Source: Flavobacterium cupreum (GTDB lineage: Bacteria; Bacteroidota; Bacteroidia; Flavobacteriales; Flavobacteriaceae). From it: 64,000 nt of DNA. This document shows positions 41,597 to 50,063 of this stretch, piece by piece. The DNA lies in NCBI RefSeq assembly GCF_003996965.1, contig NZ_QWDM01000012.1:1-64000 (forward strand), written 5' to 3'. Within the stretch, counting starts at the first letter, position 1. Each line of letters starts with the position of its first letter. The notes under the pieces were generated by a model that saw only the letters and a program-made list of their open reading frames with translations, ran no database searches and was not told where the DNA came from. The translations under genes and the position numbers were made by a program.

Positions 41597-42664
41597 ATGA
41601 AAAAGAGATTTATAACCACCCGAATGGGACGTTTAGTTTTACTACTGGCTTTTTTATGTTTAATTTCTTGTGAAAAGCCCAATCTTTATGATGAAGATTC
41701 TGTTCCTAAGACCAATTTGGCATCAAAAAAAAGTGCTGTAAGTGCGAGTGCTATGACACCAGAGCAATACCAAACCTCGGAGGTGATGTACACGTTTTTA
41801 CGTGGAAATAACAGACTCAATCCTCAAAGTCTTCATAGTAACATCGGAAATAAAGCCGTTTATTACTTTGGTAAACTGGATTTCGATACGGAAGATGGTC
41901 GGAATTATATCCAAATGGAAGCAAATATGATAGATTTTGTTTCGCATAGATTCGAACTCAATGGTAAGTATCTCAAACCAAAATATTATGATCAGCAAGA
42001 GGAACTAAGAAGATATTTCTCGTATAATGCAGAAGATTTAAACCCGCCATTTATATCATTTTATTCCAGAATAGACTTTCTTTATTCAATGTATGACAAA
42101 AATCTGAAGTCGCTGGTGCTTTTTAGAATTAATTCCAGAAAAAACAACTTTTATATCGATCCGGATAATGGCCGCCCTGTCGCTTTATTTCCTTATTTAG
42201 ATAGAGGGCTGGAAGAGTCTCATGATCCATACCCTGCCTATTTTCACTTGGGAGAAGATAAACAGTGGACTTTAAAAGTTTTAGATCCCTCAAAAGAGCT
42301 CATAAATAAAATTTATATGGCTTCTTATGCTAATCAATCACATTCTCAGATAAATGGAGGTGCACCTCTATTTCAAAGAATTTGTGTACTTAAAAATAAT
42401 GCTACTGTACCAACATATAAACTTCCGGAAAAGAACCAGGGTGCTGACGCTAAGTGGGAGCTCCTTGATGAATTCTTAGGGCCTTACCCGGAAAGTCGGG
42501 GAACAGGGAATGCCGGAGACTGTTTTATACATATTAAGCGTTCTGGTGAAATAGATTATTTTAGATTGAAAAAAGATCTTAATTACCAACAATGGACAGC
42601 AATACCAGATGACCGAAAAGATACTGATGTTTGGGAGTATATTGATCCTTTACCTAAAGGTTAA
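41597..42664 (+). CDS. Hypothetical lipoprotein with a C-terminal FRLK...WEYI motif
   Basis: 355 residues, no family recognised for the body. The lipobox is CLISC (Cys 25), followed by Glu-Lys and a low-complexity Ser/Ala/Lys stretch, so it should be a processed lipoprotein. Aromatic-rich sequence fills about 60-290. The last 45 residues read DYFRLKKDLNYQQW then P-D-D and TDVWEYIDP, a pattern I associate loosely with small carbohydrate- or surface-binding modules of secreted bacterial toxins. A 20-base-period direct repeat precedes it and a terminator follows. It stands alone. Confidence 0.7.
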   Translation: MKKRFITTRMGRLVLLLAFLCLISCEKPNLYDEDSVPKTNLASKKSAVSASAMTPEQYQTSEVMYTFLRGNNRLNPQSLHSNIGNKAVYYFGKLDFDTEDGRNYIQMEANMIDFVSHRFELNGKYLKPKYYDQQEELRRYFSYNAEDLNPPFISFYSRIDFLYSMYDKNLKSLVLFRINSRKNNFYIDPDNGRPVALFPYLDRGLEESHDPYPAYFHLGEDKQWTLKVLDPSKELINKIYMASYANQSHSQINGGAPLFQRICVLKNNATVPTYKLPEKNQGADAKWELLDEFLGPYPESRGTGNAGDCFIHIKRSGEIDYFRLKKDLNYQQWTAIPDDRKDTDVWEYIDPLPKG

Positions 42665-42774
42665 AAAGCAATTCCAAAACGAGCATCCATCTCCAATTTG
42701 TTTTGAGCTCTTTTATCCGGAATTTATATTTTTTCACGACCAGCGAAAAAAGTTAATCTTTAGAGAAAAACTTT

Positions 42775-42803
42775 CAACCCTTGAATTTTCAAGGGTTGTT
42801 TTG
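42775..42803 (+). terminator. Terminator after the lipoprotein gene
   Basis: CAACCCTTGA pairs exactly with TCAAGGGTTG across ATTT, followed by TTTTGTTT. Confidence 0.8.
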
Positions 42804-42875
42804 TTTAGCCGAAAACTTAAACCTGACCAATAAGTTCAGACAAATGGTAGATTTACGATGTTGAAAAAGTATATT

Positions 42876-43385
42876 TTACTTCGCATCTTCCTGAATTACC
42901 AATTTCAGGGAATTGATATAATCCGTATCGAATTCAATTACTCTTATTTTTTGCGGGTTGAAGCTTAGTTCCCCTCCAAACTTTCCTTTTATATCCACAA
43001 AGTCAATTGTCAGTTCTTCGTCTGTTAATTCGAGTAATTTACCTAAATAGGCAGATTTGGCAGATTTTTTTGAAATCTGGAAAATGCCATATTTATCAGT
43101 AATGAAATTTACAATGGAAGCGAGATCCCTGATCGGAATAATGTCTTCGGCATTGGTTTTCAAGCCTTTCATACGGATTACTTTTTCAGTAAAAGCAAGA
43201 TCCTGATCCCTGTGAACGGCTTCGATATTTTTGTTTTTTAAAATCACGAAACCATCAAGAATATAATCGACAGGATTATTTCTCAGTAAAATCCAGTCAT
43301 CGGAATAATCAATAAGAAAGCCGGTAAAAATTTCTTTTTTATCTGTGAATTCTATTGCAATTAATTGTCTTAAATATTGTTCCAT
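42876..43385 (-). CDS. Hypothetical protein with two Sm-like halves
   Basis: 169 residues from the ATG at 43385; the upstream open frame runs through a GGAATTT repeat array and is rejected. The first half (YLRQLIAIEFTDKKEIFTGF, DYSDDWILLRN, GFVILKNKNIEAV) and the second (SAYLGKLLELTDEELTIDFV, SFNPQKIRVIEFD) each read as five short strands with a variable turn, the pattern of an Sm/Lsm barrel. No signal peptide, so cytoplasmic. Nucleic-acid binding is possible but unproven. An SDR gene lies upstream on the same strand. Confidence 0.65.
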   Translation of the reverse strand: MEQYLRQLIAIEFTDKKEIFTGFLIDYSDDWILLRNNPVDYILDGFVILKNKNIEAVHRDQDLAFTEKVIRMKGLKTNAEDIIPIRDLASIVNFITDKYGIFQISKKSAKSAYLGKLLELTDEELTIDFVDIKGKFGGELSFNPQKIRVIEFDTDYINSLKLVIQEDAK

Positions 43386-43426
43386 CCTGTTTTTTTTTAA
43401 AATTCCAATCTCTGTATTGGGGGGAA

Positions 43427-43500
43427 AATTCCAAATTCTAAATTCCAAATTCCAATTCAATTAACGCTTGGAATTTGGAATTTAAAAATTTTGGAATTTA
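43427..43500. repeat. AATTCCA fold-back array
   Basis: AAATTCCAAATTCTAAATTC-type units on the left face TTGGAATTTGGAATTT on the right across a 14-base centre. It fills the gap between two minus-strand genes. Confidence 0.7.
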
Positions 43501-43509
43501 TTCTTTAAT

Positions 43510-44226
43510 CTAAGGATTTGTTGACCAGATACTGCTGTTTTTAATGAAAACCCTGCGGCTTAATTTAAGCTGGGCAATGATCAATTCGGCAATATCTTTC
43601 GGCTGCATTACTTTCTCGGGATTTCCGTCAGTTAGGTTTAGGTCGAGTGCCAAATCGGTAGCCACTGTACTTGGTGTTAGTGCGGTAACACGGATATTGT
43701 ATTTTCTCATTTCCTGCATCAACGAATCGGTTAAACCCAAAACTGCGAATTTAGAAGCACTGTAGGCACTGGTTAAGGCATTTCCGTTTAAACCTGCCGT
43801 AGACGAAATGTTAATGATGTCGCCGGTTTGTCTTTCCATCATACTAGGTAAAACAGCACGGGTCGTGTAATAGGTTCCCATCAGGTTTACCTGAATGATT
43901 TTCTCCCAGGCAGCTGGTTCCAGTTCAAGGAATTTTCCAAAAGCAGCAATACCGGCATTGTTGATTAAAATATCAATATTGGTAAACTCGGCCAATGCTT
44001 TTTCTACTGCTGTACTGATAGAAGTAATATCTGAAACATCAGCACTTAAAGCCAGTGCTTTTACACCTAAACTGGAAATTTCAGCACTCAGCTGATCCAC
44101 ATCAGCCTGTGTTCTTGAAATCAGAATTACGTTGACGCCTTCTTTGGCTAAAGCTATAGCAATTGCTTTTCCGATTCCTTTTCCGGCGCCGGTAATCAGG
44201 GCATTTTTATTTTTTAAATCTGTCAT
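43510..44226 (-). CDS. 3-oxoacyl-ACP reductase-like SDR
   Basis: 238 residues. The NAD(P) site is LITGAGKGIGKAIAIAL (residues 10-26), with LINNAGIAAFGKF, ISSTAGLNG and the catalytic YSASKFAVLG in normal YxxxK order. IRVTALTPSTVATDL follows. Typical FabG-like fold of general reductases. The substrate is not readable, and no fatty-acid genes are adjacent. Confidence 0.88.
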   Translation of the reverse strand: MTDLKNKNALITGAGKGIGKAIAIALAKEGVNVILISRTQADVDQLSAEISSLGVKALALSADVSDITSISTAVEKALAEFTNIDILINNAGIAAFGKFLELEPAAWEKIIQVNLMGTYYTTRAVLPSMMERQTGDIINISSTAGLNGNALTSAYSASKFAVLGLTDSLMQEMRKYNIRVTALTPSTVATDLALDLNLTDGNPEKVMQPKDIAELIIAQLKLSRRVFIKNSSIWSTNP

Positions 44227-44338
44227 GGTCGTATTTTTTGAAATGCAGAAAGCATCATTCTTAGTGACACAAAAATAATTCTTTTGATGGCTAAAATGAT
44301 GCTTTCCGTTGTTTCTTAATCTAAGTTTAACAACTTTC

Positions 44339-44926
44339 TTATTCTTTCAGAACCATATCAATACACATGACAGCTCCAAGGATTAATTGTCTTAGCGGAC
44401 TGTCGGCAGCTACATGCTCTTCAATCTGAAGCACATAATTGTCGGCACTGGTAAAAAGTTCTTTACCCATTCCTGCCCATTTTTTGCTTACCTGAGCCAA
44501 TTGCCTGTTTTCGTGCGAAAATTTAAAATCCCAGCCTGTCCATTTTCCCTGAAGGGTGGCACAAGGTCTTTCATTTTTATCCAGAATTTCAAATTTACCT
44601 CCAAAAGAAAAGAACTTTTGTTTGAAAGTCCCCACCAGACGGTCTTTTTCATCCAGAACTTCAACAGTCGAACGGAAAACAGCAACACCACGTCTCACCG
44701 TAAGTAACTTTTCACCGGAAGCAGTCGTAATTTCCACATCAAAAGGAGTCATTCTTTTATAATCAGTAAAACGAAATACTTTGGTAAAAAAGCCCAGATT
44801 ATTTTCGCGGCAATTCATGATGATCTGATTGGTTTCCGGATTATAAATATCATAGTTGTTAGCTGCTTTAAACATACCAACGTGCTCTTTTACAAGGAAT
44901 AAATTCTGATTTAAAATTGGATTCAT
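44339..44926 (-). CDS. Scramblase/LURP-one-related protein
   Basis: 195 residues. The pattern FLVKEHVGMFKAANNYDIYN, LTVRRGVAVFRSTVEVLD, FSFGGKFEILDKNERP, GWDFKFSH is the 12-stranded barrel of the phospholipid scramblase/LOR family. It ends in a hydrophobic helix (LRQLILGAVMCIDMVL), the usual central helix of the fold. No signal peptide. Members in bacteria have no settled function; membrane lipid association is plausible. Start at MNPILNQNLF. Confidence 0.78.
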   Translation of the reverse strand: MNPILNQNLFLVKEHVGMFKAANNYDIYNPETNQIIMNCRENNLGFFTKVFRFTDYKRMTPFDVEITTASGEKLLTVRRGVAVFRSTVEVLDEKDRLVGTFKQKFFSFGGKFEILDKNERPCATLQGKWTGWDFKFSHENRQLAQVSKKWAGMGKELFTSADNYVLQIEEHVAADSPLRQLILGAVMCIDMVLKE

Positions 44927-45029
44927 TAAATTTTATTTAAAGTTAATTTATAAAGGCTTTTATTAAAAAACCAAATGTAGTAAAATAACGATAATGAAGC
45001 CTAATGCGATTTCAAACACTTTTAATAAT

Positions 45030-45695
45030 TTAATCTTGCCTGGTTTCTTTTTTGGAGAAAGGTACCGGAAGCTTCATTAACTCAACAGCTATTTCTTCTT
45101 CTGTAAGGTTCTTGTAAATTTCGTTTTTTGTAACGATAAAAATGGCTCCGTAATATCCTCTTGTGCCATACAGCGCCATAGCCTCTTTTTCTTTTAAGAC
45201 GGTGATATTCTGAATGTCATAGGGGTTAATTTTGGCTATTTGTCCTGATTTTACAGGAATCCCGTCAACAATAAACAACGGTTCGCTTTTAGATACAACA
45301 GAGTCAATATTTCTGATTTGGGATTCCTTTAGCGGGAGATATTGTTTCTTGTTCTTTTTGTTAATGATTTCCGGATTATAGCCAAATTTTTCAGGAAGCG
45401 GCGGACTGGCAGTTAATTTTACTTTAATAAAATTTTTATTTCCTACGACTTGTGCTTGTGACAGACAGCCCACATAACTAAATACAAGCGTATCTCCTTT
45501 TTGGGCAGCAATTGTATATTTTCCGTCGAAATTGGCAGATGTTTCTTTTCCTGATTGCTGAATTTTAACAGACGCTCCCGAAAGCAGAACACCTTTGTAA
45601 TCGGAAACGGTTCCCGTTATTGTTTTTTGCTGCGCAGACGATGCGAAACCTGTAAGCATAACAAGGACTAATGAAAGAAGTTGGATACTTTTCAT
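45030..45695 (-). CDS. Secreted barrel-less plug protein (CarboxypepD-reg + TonB-receptor plug)
   Basis: 221 residues. A signal peptide (1-21) is followed by a carboxypeptidase-regulatory-like domain (about 24-95: ITGTVSDYKGVLLSGASVKI, KGDTLVFSYVGC), as at the start of SusC-type receptors. Then comes a plug-like part (about 110-205: EPLFIVDGIPV, INPYDIQNITVLKEKEAMAL, YGTRGYYGAIFIVTK). The outer-membrane barrel that should follow is absent and the protein ends normally. Third gene of a minus-strand run after the ECF sigma and its anti-sigma factor, whose own C-terminus carries a second plug-like domain. Confidence 0.82.
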   Translation of the reverse strand: MKSIQLLSLVLVMLTGFASSAQQKTITGTVSDYKGVLLSGASVKIQQSGKETSANFDGKYTIAAQKGDTLVFSYVGCLSQAQVVGNKNFIKVKLTASPPLPEKFGYNPEIINKKNKKQYLPLKESQIRNIDSVVSKSEPLFIVDGIPVKSGQIAKINPYDIQNITVLKEKEAMALYGTRGYYGAIFIVTKNEIYKNLTEEEIAVELMKLPVPFSKKETRQD

Positions 45696-45720
45696 GATAG
45701 TAAATTTAAGTCAGGTTTTT

Positions 45721-46686
45721 CTATTGCTGCGGGGCAGGTTTGCCGGTTTTGGTGGTGATTATGACAACCCCTTTTTTTCCTTTTTCACCATATTTTTCGG
45801 TGGCTTCAAGATCCTGAAGGATAGTAATGGTTTTGATCTCCTGCCTGTTTAAGGGTGCATAGGGACTTTTTGGATTTTTACCGAACAAATCATCTTCAGA
45901 ATAATAATTGCCGTCAATAATATATAATGGTTCGTCCAGCACCACCAGGGATTCTACATTTTCAGGATTTAAGTTCGAAAGTTCTCCCTGCATCATCTTG
46001 TCTCTTTTCCTGTCATCTGTATGGGAAATTGCTTTTCCGTTCAGGATTACCAGAGGCGCGCTTTTTTTAGCCATCTGGGTTTCTTTCTCGGCAGCTGCCA
46101 TTCGGTAAGATTCGCCTTTTAACGGTTTTGAAACCACAGCAGGAGCAAAAGCCTTATCTTTTTCAACCGAATCTTCTTCGCTTGAATAACCGGAAGATAC
46201 TGACGCAGCAGGCGCCGCAACTTCATCAGCCGCAATTGAAGGAGCAGCTTCATAAGCGGTTGTCGCTCTGTTAGCACTTTGTGTTTCGTGAACGGCTACT
46301 TTTTCCTGTTGCTTTATTTGATTGTTCAGGATTTCTGTGGCTTCTGTTTTCGATACTATTCCTGATCCTTCAGAAGTTGCAATTTTGTTTTTTTCTAACC
46401 CGGTTTGAATCGGTTCTTTTTGGGTTTCATTCGTTACTACCGGGTTCGTTTCCGGAATAGTTGAGGTATTGTTTGTTTTTATAAATTGGGAACCTAAAGA
46501 AATAACCAATAGCAGAGAAGCGGCAATGGCAATTTTTTTCCATAATGCGATTGTTTTTTTATCTTCTTTTTTGTCTAGTTTTTCTTCAACGCGGGACCAG
46601 ACCTTGTCCATTGCAGGAAAATCTTTGCTCTCGGCGTTATGCGAAGCTTCTTTTATTTTTTCGAATAATTTATCGTGATTGTCCAT
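45721..46686 (-). CDS. Anti-sigma-like membrane protein with a plug-like C-terminal domain
   Basis: 321 residues. A cytoplasmic N-terminus (1-50, with FPAMDKVWSRVEEKLDKKED) is followed by one transmembrane helix (about 51-68, KIAIAASLLLVISLGSQF), a low-complexity linker (about 70-205), and a plug-like region (about 210-315: KSAPLVILNGKAI, EPLYIIDGNYY, LNRQEIKTITILQDLEATEK, YGEKGKKGVVIITTKTG). It starts 2 bases after the sigma gene's stop, which supports the anti-sigma call. The second half matches SusC-type plugs in its xxIxxIxVLKxxxAxxxYGxxGxxGVIxIxTK pattern. Confidence 0.8.
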   Translation of the reverse strand: MDNHDKLFEKIKEASHNAESKDFPAMDKVWSRVEEKLDKKEDKKTIALWKKIAIAASLLLVISLGSQFIKTNNTSTIPETNPVVTNETQKEPIQTGLEKNKIATSEGSGIVSKTEATEILNNQIKQQEKVAVHETQSANRATTAYEAAPSIAADEVAAPAASVSSGYSSEEDSVEKDKAFAPAVVSKPLKGESYRMAAAEKETQMAKKSAPLVILNGKAISHTDDRKRDKMMQGELSNLNPENVESLVVLDEPLYIIDGNYYSEDDLFGKNPKSPYAPLNRQEIKTITILQDLEATEKYGEKGKKGVVIITTKTGKPAPQQ

Positions 46687-46688
46687 GA

Positions 46689-47225
46689 CTATTTTGCTTT
46701 TTGATAATACAATTTGTTTACTAATTCCCTGAGCTTGGTTTTGGAAGCATTCAATTGTGATTTTGAGGTGCCTTCAGAAATGTTGAGCATGGCGGCTATT
46801 TCCTTATGTCCGTAACCTTCTATAACAAAGAGGTTAAAAACAGTTTTGCAGCCATCCGGAATATGGTTCAATAAATTGAGTAAATCTTCTTCTTCTAAAT
46901 GCGTAATTTCGTCCGTAAAAGGTTGTGACAGCAATTTGACATCATCAAGATACATATTGAAATTTGTATTTTTCTTAATAGTAGCCAAACAATGGTTCAC
47001 GGTTATTTTTCTGGCCCAGGCCTCGAAAGCCTGAACTTCCTTGAGCTGTTCTATTTTGGTAAATATGGTATAGAAAGCATCGGCCATCGCTTCTTCTATT
47101 TCCTCTTCCTTTTTGAGGTATCGCTTGCAGAGGCGATACAGCTTTGGAGCCATATACTCATACACCTGACGCTGCGCATCACGTTGCATTTTTTTGCAGT
47201 TGGAAATCTGAGTTTCGTTTATCAC
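46689..47225 (-). CDS. ECF-type RNA polymerase sigma factor
   Basis: 178 residues. Region 2 (about 15-85) includes YEYMAPKLYRLCKRYLKKEE and FEAWARKITVNHCLATIKK. Region 4 (about 115-170) includes IPDGCKTVFNLFVIEGYGHK and EIAAMLNISEGTSKSQLNAS. It heads an apparent three-gene run, sigma, anti-sigma with plug, secreted plug. Target promoters cannot be read from the window. A repeat-rich 304-base region lies upstream. Confidence 0.92.
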   Translation of the reverse strand: MINETQISNCKKMQRDAQRQVYEYMAPKLYRLCKRYLKKEEEIEEAMADAFYTIFTKIEQLKEVQAFEAWARKITVNHCLATIKKNTNFNMYLDDVKLLSQPFTDEITHLEEEDLLNLLNHIPDGCKTVFNLFVIEGYGHKEIAAMLNISEGTSKSQLNASKTKLRELVNKLYYQKAK

Positions 47226-47529
47226 AATTGTTGTCTTTATACTAAAGAGGGTTAAAAAGATAAAAAGGTTGGGACGATGATGATTTTTTTTAAAAGGTTC
47301 AAAGGTTCAGAGTTGCAAAGTCACAAAGGTTTTTATCGTAAAGGGGCGCAGCAGCGGTTCTCCCGCTGTAGAGGCGCACAGCAGTGCATCTCCTCCCTGT
47401 TAAAAATATTGAATTTACTTAACCGGCAAACTCAATTTAAAAATCTTAGTTTCCAATATCTCCGTGTCATTATCCTCGCAAAGCAAAAATTCAATTTTAT
47501 TGTTTTCTTTTTTGTAGAAAATTAAACTT
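47226..47529. other. Intergenic region with repeats and a gene fragment
   Basis: Contains a CAAAGGTTC-type short array (47295-47335), a GGGGCGCAGCAGCGG / GAGGCGCACAGCAGTGC direct repeat, and, from 47415, a partial copy of the 3' end of the propeller-like gene at 48003. Confidence 0.7.
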
Positions 47530-47541
47530 TCAAATTTGTTG
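47415..47541 (-). pseudogene. Duplicated 3' fragment of the propeller-like gene
   Basis: 127 bases here match 48003-48129 at the same frame, including the terminal stop codon and the TTAACCGGCAAACTC end, with about seven differences concentrated at the inner edge. It represents roughly the last 42 codons of the 48003-48839 gene, without the rest. The neighbouring small gene at 47530 ends inside this fragment. Confidence 0.85.
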
Positions 47542-47991
47542 ATGCCATTTTTCAATTTTTTTAATTGATTCAATATCGGTTTTTGGATTAGAGTTTAAGC
47601 CTAGGTTAATTTTTGTTTTTGAAATATAAGAATTCAAAAAAATTATTGCAAAACCACCCACTTCAGCATTGTCAGTTAACATGTTTGAAGAGAATATATT
47701 CATATATCCACAACATTTTTGTTTAGAATACATAATTGAAATTAGATATTCAACATCTTGTGGTTTTACCCAATTATCAGGAAACTCTCCAGTCATGGTT
47801 ACAAAGTTTAGTTTTGAGTCTTCCTTATATCTCTCTGTGAAAAGTTGGATAAATGCTTTCGGATCAAAATCCTTTGGCCGTAAAGGTTTGAAATATTCCT
47901 TTTTTGTTTTATTTATTTTGAAATCATAAAATAGATAGCTGCCAGCAAAAAGAATGGAAAGTATAGCTAATGAAAGAATTGTTTTTCTCAT
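47530..47991 (-). CDS. Hypothetical membrane-anchored protein
   Basis: 153 residues, not recognised. An N-terminal signal anchor (about 4-22, TILSLAILSILFAGSYLFY) precedes a soluble part with LRPKDFDPKAFIQLFTERYK, VKPQDVEYLISIMYSKQKCC and GFAIIFLNSYISKTKI. Its last codons, WHQQI and the stop, fall in the duplicated fragment of the neighbouring gene, so its 3' end came with the duplication. Base composition is slightly more AT-rich than its neighbours. It is probably an inserted accessory gene, exported but tethered to the inner membrane. Confidence 0.62.
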   Translation of the reverse strand: MRKTILSLAILSILFAGSYLFYDFKINKTKKEYFKPLRPKDFDPKAFIQLFTERYKEDSKLNFVTMTGEFPDNWVKPQDVEYLISIMYSKQKCCGYMNIFSSNMLTDNAEVGGFAIIFLNSYISKTKINLGLNSNPKTDIESIKKIEKWHQQI

Positions 47992-48002
47992 AAAAATTCC
48001 TG

Positions 48003-48839
48003 TTACTTAACCGGCAAACTCAATTTAAAAATCTTAGTTTCCAATAACTCCGTGTCATTATCCTCGCAGAGCAAAAATTCAATTTTATTGTTTTCTTTTT
48101 TGTAGAAAGTCAGGCCTTCAAATTTGTTGGTAGACGTTATTTTTTGGGTAAAATCGATTTTCATGGTTTTAAGATCGATGCGTCCGATGAAACTTCCGAG
48201 GATTTCCCCGTCGTCGTAAGTGGATTGGGTATCTTCGGCGGTTGACAGGAAATAGATCTTGTCGTCGACTAAAACCGCATCAGTAAAACTGGAACGAACC
48301 CCTTTTATTTTGGGCAGTTTATAGTTGGTCGCTACCAGGGCAAATTCTTCCCCTAAGCTTTTAGCATGGATAGTGAAAATGGTGTTTTTATTGGAGACTC
48401 CGTTTCCGCGATTGAATAAATACCAGTTTTCCCCATCGAAAATGGCACCTTCAAGATTAAAATCCTCTGGTTTGATTTCTCCGAAACTCTGCATTAAACC
48501 GTATAAATCAACCAGATTGTTTTTTTGTAAAATCGTTTTGGTTTTCAGGTCAAACTCGATCATTTTGTTTCTGTTTTCGGTGGAACCAGAACCAAAAACA
48601 TACAAAGTATCGTTGTGATGGGTAAGGGATTCGAAATCCGGTTTGATGTTTTTTGGAATGTTCTGCGATGGATTGTCAATTAAAGGATGGTGGCTTAACT
48701 GTTGGTCCTGCAGGTTGTATTCGTATAAGAAGCCACTGTTGTCACCTATGATATAAAGGGAATTGTTATTGAAGAATAAACCTGATGCCGAACCGATTCC
48801 GATGATTTGAAATAATATTTCTAAAGTGAATTTTTCCAT
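48003..48839 (-). CDS. Hypothetical beta-propeller-like protein
   Basis: 278 residues from the ATG at 48839 (MEKFTLEILFQIIGIGSASG); the frame is open 28 codons further, but that part has no protein character. Repeated blade-like units (LYIIGDNSGFLYEYNLQ, LYVFGSGSTENRNKMIEFDL, IYFLSTAEDTQSTYDDG, FIGRIDLKTMKIDF, FEGLTFYKKENNKIEFLLCE) suggest a five- to six-bladed propeller. No signal peptide. I recall a DUF6929-like family in Bacteroidota, but cannot confirm it. Its last 42 codons are duplicated 588 bases away. Confidence 0.65.
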   Translation of the reverse strand: MEKFTLEILFQIIGIGSASGLFFNNNSLYIIGDNSGFLYEYNLQDQQLSHHPLIDNPSQNIPKNIKPDFESLTHHNDTLYVFGSGSTENRNKMIEFDLKTKTILQKNNLVDLYGLMQSFGEIKPEDFNLEGAIFDGENWYLFNRGNGVSNKNTIFTIHAKSLGEEFALVATNYKLPKIKGVRSSFTDAVLVDDKIYFLSTAEDTQSTYDDGEILGSFIGRIDLKTMKIDFTQKITSTNKFEGLTFYKKENNKIEFLLCEDNDTELLETKIFKLSLPVK

Positions 48840-49113
48840 GAATTTTGTTTTGTAAAAGAGTGCCCAGCCCTGATAGTAATGAAAATACTTTGAGGAGAAA
48901 TTGTATTTTTTCCGGCAGAACAAAGCGACCAGCGGAAGCTCTTGTTATGGCTTGGGAAAAAACAATTTATTGAAAAAGTATTGCAATGAATAGCAGGAAT
49001 ATGCTTCGTAAAAGTACTATATTTACTAGTACGATAAAACGGAATGTTATGAAATTACCCTTACTGTGCGGTAATAACATAAGAAATACCACTAATACCT
49101 AAAATTTTCAAAT

Positions 49114-49989
49114 ATGAAATCGATAGATCCAAATGATTTTAAAGTTGTTAAGAAAGTAAGTTTAAAAAAAATTCCGACGCTCCTGGATATAAAAGCGGAT
49201 GATGACGAAAAAGAAGAAAAACTGGATAAGGTTCAGGCAAAACTGAGCGATTTGCAGGATGTGATGTACTCGCACAATAAATACAGCGTTCTGATTTGTC
49301 TTCAGGGAATGGATACTTCCGGAAAAGACAGTTTGATTCGGGAAGTTTTTAAGGAATTTAATCCGCGTGGTGTTGTGGTGCATAGTTTTAAAACACCTAA
49401 TTCAACCGAATTAGAACACGATTATTTATGGAGACACTATATCGCCCTTCCGGAAAAAGGAAAATTTGCGATTTTTAACAGAACGCATTACGAGAATGTT
49501 TTGGTAACGCGCGTGCATCCGGAATTTCTGTTAAGTGAAAACCTGCCCGGAATCAATTCGGTTGAAGATATCAAACCCAAATTTTGGAAAAAAAGAATTG
49601 AGCAGATCAATAATTTCGAAAGCCATATTGCCGAAAACGGCACTATCATTATGAAATTTTTCCTGCATCTGAGCAAAGAAGAACAAAGAGAGCGATTGTT
49701 GCGCCGTCTGGAAGAAGGAAAACACAATTGGAAATTTTCCCCTGGTGATTTAAAAGAGCGCGAACACTGGGATGAGTACCAGAAATATTATCAGCAGGCC
49801 ATTAATAAAACATCAACCGATCATGCGCCGTGGTATATTGTTCCTGCCGATGATAAGGAAATGGCCCGGTATATCGTAGCCAAAATTATCTGGGAAGAAA
49901 TGCAAAAATATACCGATATTAAAGAACCGGAACTGGATGAGGAAATCAAAGCCAATTTTGAATTGTATAAAAAAGAACTGGCAAAATAA
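49114..49989 (+). CDS. Polyphosphate kinase 2 family protein (PPK2)
   Basis: 291 residues. It transfers phosphate from polyphosphate to a nucleoside mono- or diphosphate. Walker A is LQGMDTSGKDSLIREV (near residues 65-80), the Walker B-like segment FNRTHYENVLVTRVHP near 127-142, and the lid is LRRLEEGKHNWKFSPGDLKE. The chain length and RTHYENVL form resemble class III enzymes, which act on both AMP and ADP; the class is inferred. It is a single gene closed by a terminator. Confidence 0.9.
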   Translation: MKSIDPNDFKVVKKVSLKKIPTLLDIKADDDEKEEKLDKVQAKLSDLQDVMYSHNKYSVLICLQGMDTSGKDSLIREVFKEFNPRGVVVHSFKTPNSTELEHDYLWRHYIALPEKGKFAIFNRTHYENVLVTRVHPEFLLSENLPGINSVEDIKPKFWKKRIEQINNFESHIAENGTIIMKFFLHLSKEEQRERLLRRLEEGKHNWKFSPGDLKEREHWDEYQKYYQQAINKTSTDHAPWYIVPADDKEMARYIVAKIIWEEMQKYTDIKEPELDEEIKANFELYKKELAK

Positions 49990-49991
49990 AA

Positions 49992-50030
49992 TAAAAAACC
50001 CGACAGCCTATGAGCAACTGCCGGGTTTTT
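49992..50030 (+). terminator. Terminator after the PPK2 gene
   Basis: AAAACCCGACAG faces CTGCCGGGTTTTT (one mismatch) around a 15-base loop, between convergent genes. Confidence 0.7.
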
Positions 50031-50063
50031 ACCAAAAACAAAAGAATAAAAATAAATGTATTT

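Noticed and set aside
47226..48129. Transposon carrying the hypothetical gene
   Set aside because: No transposase or terminal inverted repeats; the flanking repeats are direct copies of a coding gene's 3' end.
48840..48923. 28-codon extension of the propeller-like gene
   Set aside because: Rich in aromatic and basic residues without a fold or signal peptide pattern; the ATG at 48839 begins the recognisable part.
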